A stretch of 10,412 nucleotides of DNA, from positions 1 through 10,412 of the forward strand of contig CADBPB010000131.1 in NCBI GenBank assembly GCA_902796525.1, in the 5' to 3' direction. Source of the DNA: an uncultured Erysipelotrichaceae bacterium (lineage in GTDB: Bacteria; Bacillota_I; Bacilli_A; Erysipelotrichales; Erysipelotrichaceae). The notes under the pieces are model-generated. The model saw only the letters and a program-made list of their open reading frames with translations, made no database searches and was not told the origin of the DNA. The translations under genes and the position numbers were made by a program. Within the stretch, counting starts at the first letter, position 1. Each line of letters begins with the position of its first letter. This document shows positions 6,579 through 10,412 of the stretch, in pieces.

Positions 6579-7529
6579 ATGATATACGTTTTGATTGCTG
6601 TACTGATCCTGGTCTTGCTCTCTCTGACAATCGGGTATTATGTTTTCAACTCGGTTTTCGCTTACCGCGACAAGGGACACAAAGCGGAACCGGATCCGGA
6701 TTACATCGATTCCGACAAAGACCTGATGCGGCCTACCGCAAGACAGCTGTACGCATATCAGGCTCCTTTGATCAAGGCGTTCAACGAACTTCCCTTCGAA
6801 GAAGTTACGATCCGCTCTTTTGATAATCTGACGCTTTACGGCTATCTGCTGAGAGGAAGCAAAGAAGAGGTCGTGATCTGTGTCCATGGCTACAAATCGG
6901 CCATGGAAAACGATTACTGCGACAAAGCCAAGATCTATATGGACAGAGGCTCGACGATACTGTTTCTGAACGATCGCGCCCATGGCAAGTCGGAGGGCGA
7001 CTACCTCGGTTTTTCGGAACACGACAGACGCGACGTGGCCAGATGGGTGGATTTCATCAATGACATCTATCCGGATGCCAGGATCTATCTCCATGGCGTA
7101 TCCATGGGCGGAGCGACGGTCATCCATTGCGCGAATATGCATCTGAAAAATGTCTGCGGCATCATCGATGACTGCGGTTTCGATTCCATCGTCAATATCT
7201 CGAAATATCTGATGAAGGATGTCTATCATCTGCCTTATTTCCCGTTCGGCGATCTGGCCTGGATGTGGTCGGTCATCATCACGGGTATCAGTTTCAATAC
7301 ATCCATGGGAGCGGATTGCGTCAAAGAGAGTTCCGTTCCTATCCTGTTCATCCACGGAAAAGAAGACCATTACGTGCCTTGCTGGATGTCGGAGATGATG
7401 TATGAAGCCTGTACGCAGCCCAAGGAGCTGCATATCATCGAGAACTGCGGCCATGCGGCAGCTTATATGATGGCTCCGAAAGAGTACACGGATGCGGTCA
7501 ACAGACTGCTGGATGGAAAATTCAAATGA
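6579..7529 (+). CDS. Membrane-anchored alpha/beta hydrolase
   Basis: Serine hydrolase of the alpha/beta fold, 316 residues. An uncleaved N-terminal hydrophobic helix (about 2-27) is followed by a charged linker. Catalytic features are readable: oxyanion HG in VICVHGY (99-105), nucleophile elbow GVSMGG with Ser175 (173-178), acid Asp263 in HGKEDHYVP (259-267), and His292 in NCGHAAAY (289-296). The layout resembles the COG1073-type or YqkD-like hydrolases of Bacillota, which are mostly uncharacterised. The start ATG lies 1 nt after the transporter TAG, with a weak AGGTAG (6567-6572) as ribosome binding site. The TGA stop overlaps the GH42 ATG, so it is translationally coupled on both sides. In this setting it may remove acyl groups from imported or surface-bound glycosides, but that is inference. 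Topology is uncertain: a helix with no clear cleavage site could leave the catalytic domain on either side of the membrane. Confidence 0.87.
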   Translation: MIYVLIAVLILVLLSLTIGYYVFNSVFAYRDKGHKAEPDPDYIDSDKDLMRPTARQLYAYQAPLIKAFNELPFEEVTIRSFDNLTLYGYLLRGSKEEVVICVHGYKSAMENDYCDKAKIYMDRGSTILFLNDRAHGKSEGDYLGFSEHDRRDVARWVDFINDIYPDARIYLHGVSMGGATVIHCANMHLKNVCGIIDDCGFDSIVNISKYLMKDVYHLPYFPFGDLAWMWSVIITGISFNTSMGADCVKESSVPILFIHGKEDHYVPCWMSEMMYEACTQPKELHIIENCGHAAAYMMAPKEYTDAVNRLLDGKFK

Positions 7530-9298
7530 AGTACCTGGGTGTCGATTACTATCCCGAACAGTGGGGCATGGAACATGTCGATGCCGATCTGGATGATATC
7601 GTCGCGCTAGGCGCAAACCTGATCCGTATCGGCGATTTTGCCTGGGATGTTTTCGAACCGGAAGAGGGACATTACGATTTCGCCTTCTTCGATGAAGTTA
7701 TCGCCAAGGCGAAACGGCGGGGTCTGAAGATCCTGATGTGCGTACCAGGCGCGACCGTTCCTTCCTGGCTCTATCATAAGCATCCTGAGATCATGAACGA
7801 AGATGAGAGAGGATACAGACAACCGTTCGGTGCAAGAAGGGGACATTGCTACGGCAATGACATCTATCTTGAAAAAGTCTATGCTCTGGCAAGAAAGATG
7901 GCGGAACATTACAAAGAGGAAGAAGCCATCGTCGCCTGGCAGGTCGAGAACGAGATCGGCCACGAAGGCTCCGATCTGTGCTACTGCGCTTCCTGCCATC
8001 GGAAATTCATTGCTTACCTGAAAGAGAAATATCAGGACATCAAGGAACTGAATAAACGATGGGGCACTTCCTTCTGGACCCAGACCTATTATGATTTCGA
8101 GGATATCCCATTGCCTCGTCCTTCTTTTACCGCCCAGAATCCTTCCTTGCGGCTGGAGTGGGAACGTTTCAAAAACAAGATCGCTGTCGACTTCATCCAA
8201 GGAATGGCCGACAGCATCAGAGAATATGATACGAAGCATCCGGTCACGCATGACTTCGAAGGCGGCACGATCAGCAAGCATTTATCTCCGTTCGATGTAG
8301 CGAAGTGCCTGGATTTCGTTTCCTACAACAATTATCCTGTCTGGGGAGGCCAGCCTGCGCCGCTGTCGGATAGCGATCTGGCGTTCTCTGTCGATTTTGC
8401 CAGGGGATTCAAACAGGACAAGATCTGGGTCACGGAAGCGATCATGGGAGCGCAGGGACACAACGATATCGGCTATGCGCCGAAACCGGGCGAAGCAAAG
8501 AAGTGGGCTCTGGATTCCCTGAAACATGGAGTGGAGACGGTCATCTTCTTCCGTTACCGCGGTTTCACCAAAGGGGCGGAACAGTTCTGTTTCGGTATCA
8601 TCGATGCGGACAATGAAAAGAGAAGGAAATACTATGAGACGCAGTCCTTCTTCCATGAAGTCCGCGACAGAGAGATCGCTTATCCTCATTCCGATGTCTG
8701 TATCGTCTATGACTATGATTCCAAGTCCTCGATGGCGATCCAGCGGCAGTCGGATGCGTTCTCTTATGAGAAAGAATGCCAGAAACTTTATCATCAGCTG
8801 TATCTGCGCAAGATGAACTGCGATATCCTTCCTTCGGATGAGGATTTCAGCAGGTATAAGACCGTGATCCTTCCTTATATGATCATCATGAGCGATGAAT
8901 TCAAAGCAAGACTGAAGGAATATGCATCCAAGGGAGGGACTGTCGTAATGACGCCGCGAACGGCCTGGAAGGATACAGATAATAATCTCGTGTTTGGCAA
9001 GCGTCTGCCGGTGGATCTGGATGATCTGTGCGGTGCGGTGATCGAGGAGCACGAGTCTCTTCTTGTCGGGCAGAGCAGTCCCTGTACCTGTGGAGAGGTG
9101 AAAGGCGAAGGCTATGTCTTTGAGGAACTGCTGCAGCTCAAAGGGGCGAAAGAGCTCGTGAGCTGGGCTGATAATCCCTTCGGAGAATACGCCGCCGCGA
9201 CCGTCAACGGCTATGGCAAAGGCAAGTGCTACTACCTGGGTTCTTCGTTTGATGAAGCGATCCTGACGAAACTGTTCGATCTGATTCTTTCGAATTGA
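7526..9298 (+). CDS. GH42 family beta-galactosidase
   Basis: Glycoside hydrolase family 42 beta-galactosidase, 590 residues, expected to hydrolyse terminal beta-galactosides in the cytoplasm since there is no signal peptide. The N-terminus GVDYYPEQW (5-13) is a family signature. The acid/base is Glu143 in WQVENEIG (138-145) and the nucleophile Glu304 in WVTEAIMG (301-308). Cys108, Cys152, Cys154 and Cys157 (GHCYG and LCYCASC) have the spacing of the structural zinc site known in Thermus A4 beta-galactosidase. FRYRGFTKGAEQF (342-354) matches the barrel end that faces the active site. The second domain with a Rossmann-like trimerisation fold follows and ends at YGKGKCYYLGSSFDEAILTKLF. The protein is about 55-100 residues shorter than typical 645-690-residue members, so the small C-terminal beta domain is missing. 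The start overlaps the hydrolase stop (ATGA), with only a weak GGATGG upstream, which indicates translational coupling. Specificity could be beta-galactosides or alpha-arabinopyranosides. Confidence 0.95.
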   Translation: MKYLGVDYYPEQWGMEHVDADLDDIVALGANLIRIGDFAWDVFEPEEGHYDFAFFDEVIAKAKRRGLKILMCVPGATVPSWLYHKHPEIMNEDERGYRQPFGARRGHCYGNDIYLEKVYALARKMAEHYKEEEAIVAWQVENEIGHEGSDLCYCASCHRKFIAYLKEKYQDIKELNKRWGTSFWTQTYYDFEDIPLPRPSFTAQNPSLRLEWERFKNKIAVDFIQGMADSIREYDTKHPVTHDFEGGTISKHLSPFDVAKCLDFVSYNNYPVWGGQPAPLSDSDLAFSVDFARGFKQDKIWVTEAIMGAQGHNDIGYAPKPGEAKKWALDSLKHGVETVIFFRYRGFTKGAEQFCFGIIDADNEKRRKYYETQSFFHEVRDREIAYPHSDVCIVYDYDSKSSMAIQRQSDAFSYEKECQKLYHQLYLRKMNCDILPSDEDFSRYKTVILPYMIIMSDEFKARLKEYASKGGTVVMTPRTAWKDTDNNLVFGKRLPVDLDDLCGAVIEEHESLLVGQSSPCTCGEVKGEGYVFEELLQLKGAKELVSWADNPFGEYAAATVNGYGKGKCYYLGSSFDEAILTKLFDLILSN

Positions 9299-9326
9299 AA
9301 TTGTAAAGGAAAAATGTTAATATACT
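9295..9326 (+). promoter_or_regulatory. Promoter for tRNA-Arg
   Basis: TTGAAA (9295-9300, overlapping the GH42 stop codon) is 17 bp from TAATAT (9318-9323), which is preceded by TGT as an extended -10. An alternative -10, TATACT (9321-9326), is present but badly spaced. Either gives a start within a few bases of the tRNA 5' end. Confidence 0.5.
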
Positions 9327-9332
9327 AGTGCT

Positions 9333-9409
9333 GTCCATGTAGCTCAGTTGGATAGAGCATCCGCCTTCTAAGCGGACGGTCGGGAGTTCGAGTCTCTCCA
9401 TGGACGCCA
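9333..9409 (+). tRNA. tRNA-Arg, anticodon UCU, CCA encoded
   Basis: Full cloverleaf folded by eye. The acceptor stem GTCCATG (9333-9339) pairs over 7 bp with CATGGAC (9399-9405). The D stem is GCTC/GAGC (9342-9345 with 9355-9358). The anticodon stem is TCCGC/GCGGA (9360-9364 with 9372-9376) around loop CTTCTAA, giving anticodon TCT at 9367-9369. The T loop is GTTCGAG. The discriminator is G9406, followed by encoded CCA 9407-9409. It reads AGA (and AGG by wobble). Confidence 0.97.
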
Positions 9410-9420
9410 CTAAGACAATG

Positions 9421-9445
9421 AAGCCTGAAAAGGCTTTTTCTTTTT
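9421..9445 (+). terminator. Rho-independent terminator after tRNA-Arg
   Basis: Stem AAGCCT (9421-9426), GAAA tetraloop (9427-9430), AGGCTT (9431-9436), then a T-rich run to 9445 interrupted by one C. No terminator is visible between GH42 and the tRNA, so this one may also end read-through from the beta-galactosidase operon. Confidence 0.88.
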
Positions 9446-9512
9446 CGCCGGATCGGATACATAAATGCCGCAATTCGATAAAAGCGAAGATCATTTGCCG
9501 ATAAAATACTAG

Positions 9513-9518
9513 TATAAT
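9513..9518 (+). promoter_or_regulatory. -10 box, candidate promoter of the HTH-kinase gene
   Basis: Perfect TATAAT. A TTGCCG (9495-9500) upstream is only 12 bp away and does not make a proper -35, so the box is the only support. A second TATAAT lies at 9543-9548, 30 bp downstream, and either could serve the kinase gene. Confidence 0.45.
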
Positions 9519-9546
9519 GATAAGTAGATATAGAAGTCATCATATA

Positions 9547-9562
9547 ATAAGCATGTGCTTAT
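9547..9562 (+). promoter_or_regulatory. Palindromic candidate operator in the kinase leader
   Basis: Inverted repeat ATAAGCA / TGCTTAT with a 2-nt TG centre. Its left arm overlaps a TATAAT (9543-9548), and it sits 14 bp before the start codon of a gene whose product carries a winged-helix domain, so autoregulation by that protein is plausible. It could also form a short RNA hairpin. Confidence 0.5.
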
Positions 9563-9575
9563 CTGATTAAACATC

Positions 9576-10412
9576 ATGACGAACAAAGAAAAAGAGATCC
9601 TGGAAATCATAACGAATCATCCAACCATCGAACAAAGTGAGATCGCAAAGCTTTTACATATCTCCCGCAGCACGGTGGCTGTGCATATCTCTTCGTTACA
9701 GAAGCAGGGTCTTCTTTTAGGCAAGGGGTATATCATCAACCACGATACCTATATCACAGGGATAGGAGCATGCAACGTCGATGTCTACGGCAAGTCTCTG
9801 ATCCCTTTAAGGACGCATTACGATCATCCGGCCCATATCAGTTCCAATGTCGGCGGCGTCATGCATAATATCATCTGCAACTATACGAAACTCGGAGGCA
9901 AAGGCCGCCTGATCACGGCTTACGGGGACGACAGCTACGGTCATACGATCATCGAACACTGCGCAAGGAACGGTATCGATATCTCTGATTCCCTCAGCGT
10001 CAAAGGCGCTTCTTCCGGAATTTTCATGCAGGTGCAGGACGACGACAACGACATGTATCTGGCGATCTGCGACATGTCCATTCTGGACCATCTCAGTGCG
10101 GACTTCCTGCGAAGCAAGGAACGCATCATCCTCAATTCCGAGATCGTTGTCATGGATCCTTCCTTGCCGATCCCGGTCATCGAAGAACTGATCGCGATCT
10201 GCGAAGGGAAGGTGCCGATTTATGTCGATCCCATTTCCGACAACTATGCGCAGAAGATGAGACCTTATGTCCGTTATTTCAGCCTGATCAAACCGAACAG
10301 GACCGAACTGGCGAATCTGACTGATATGGCGATCGAAAACGAGCAGGATGTCATGAACGCCTGTCAGAAACTGCTGGATGAGGGAACGGAGAGAATACTC
10401 GTATCCCTGGGA
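9576..10412 (+). CDS. Winged-helix/PfkB-family carbohydrate or nucleoside kinase, 3' end beyond the window
   Basis: Fusion of an N-terminal winged helix-turn-helix (about 4-55: KEKEILEIITNHP, then recognition helix HISRSTVAVHISSLQ and wing GLLLGKGYII) to a PfkB-family kinase. The kinase begins at GIGACNVDVYG (62-72) and carries the substrate-side GGVMHN motif (93-98), AYGDDSYG (115-122), a DMSILDHL segment, and KPNRTELANL (about 235-244). 279 codons are visible, with no stop before the window edge. The ATP-site motif with the catalytic Asp (DTxGAGD) should lie downstream and cannot be checked. The arrangement resembles pseudouridine kinase and YeiI/YdjH-type proteins; the sugar or nucleoside substrate is not proven. 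Start: an in-frame TGA at 9564-9566 lies just upstream and the HTH begins at residue 4, so ATG 9576 is the only reasonable start, although no Shine-Dalgarno precedes it. The gene stands after a tRNA terminator in an AT-rich leader with a palindrome, so it seems to be its own transcription unit. Confidence 0.85.
   Translation, partial: MTNKEKEILEIITNHPTIEQSEIAKLLHISRSTVAVHISSLQKQGLLLGKGYIINHDTYITGIGACNVDVYGKSLIPLRTHYDHPAHISSNVGGVMHNIICNYTKLGGKGRLITAYGDDSYGHTIIEHCARNGIDISDSLSVKGASSGIFMQVQDDDNDMYLAICDMSILDHLSADFLRSKERIILNSEIVVMDPSLPIPVIEELIAICEGKVPIYVDPISDNYAQKMRPYVRYFSLIKPNRTELANLTDMAIENEQDVMNACQKLLDEGTERILVSLG

Noticed and set aside
9333..9409. tRNA-Arg as an integration site of a mobile element
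   Set aside because: No duplicated tRNA 3' end, integrase gene or composition shift is visible within the window.
9322..9513. ATACTAGT occurring at 9322-9329 and 9506-9513
   Set aside because: Short AT-rich repeat lying in two promoter regions; too short to be an att site, and no integrase or element is present.
9204..9543. Minus-strand reading frames across the tRNA (RTPDRPLRRRMLYPTELHG-like peptides)
   Set aside because: This is the well-known false translation of the antisense strand of a tRNA gene; no ribosome binding site or conserved domain.

Overview
The window looks like a chromosomal segment of a Bacillota (Firmicutes) bacterium with roughly balanced base composition. The basis is secA followed directly by prfB, strong GGAG-type ribosome binding sites, a prfB with an in-frame UGA recoding site, and a tRNA with encoded CCA. 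UGA acts as a normal stop in several genes. The SecA without a C-terminal zinc tail and the overall gene style suggest an Erysipelotrichia-like lineage; that placement is inference only. All genes lie on the plus strand.

Left part (1-2613): the 3' end of a cold-shock-domain gene, an intrinsic terminator, an extended -10 promoter and a complete secA (778 aa). Next come prfB (release factor 2, read through a +1 programmed frameshift at 2686-2692), a flavodoxin and a stand-alone E2-type acyltransferase-like protein. These are tightly packed and probably co-transcribed with secA, ending at a terminator near 5081-5108.

Middle part (5109-9298): a new promoter drives a three-gene set of MFS transporter, membrane-anchored alpha/beta hydrolase and GH42 beta-galactosidase. 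The gaps are 1 nt and an ATGA overlap. This reads as a sugar uptake and intracellular galactoside hydrolysis operon; the natural substrate cannot be read from the sequence.

Right part (9299-10412): tRNA-Arg(UCU) with its own promoter and terminator. About 150 bp of AT-rich regulatory DNA follows, with two TATAAT boxes and a 16-bp near-palindrome. The window ends inside a winged-helix/PfkB sugar or nucleoside kinase gene that runs off the right edge.

I found no mobile element, CRISPR array or clearly new multi-gene system. The points most worth a second look are the prfB recoding site with a degraded internal Shine-Dalgarno, the E2-like protein whose catalytic His position holds Glu, the palindromic leader of the HTH-kinase gene, and the tail-less SecA.
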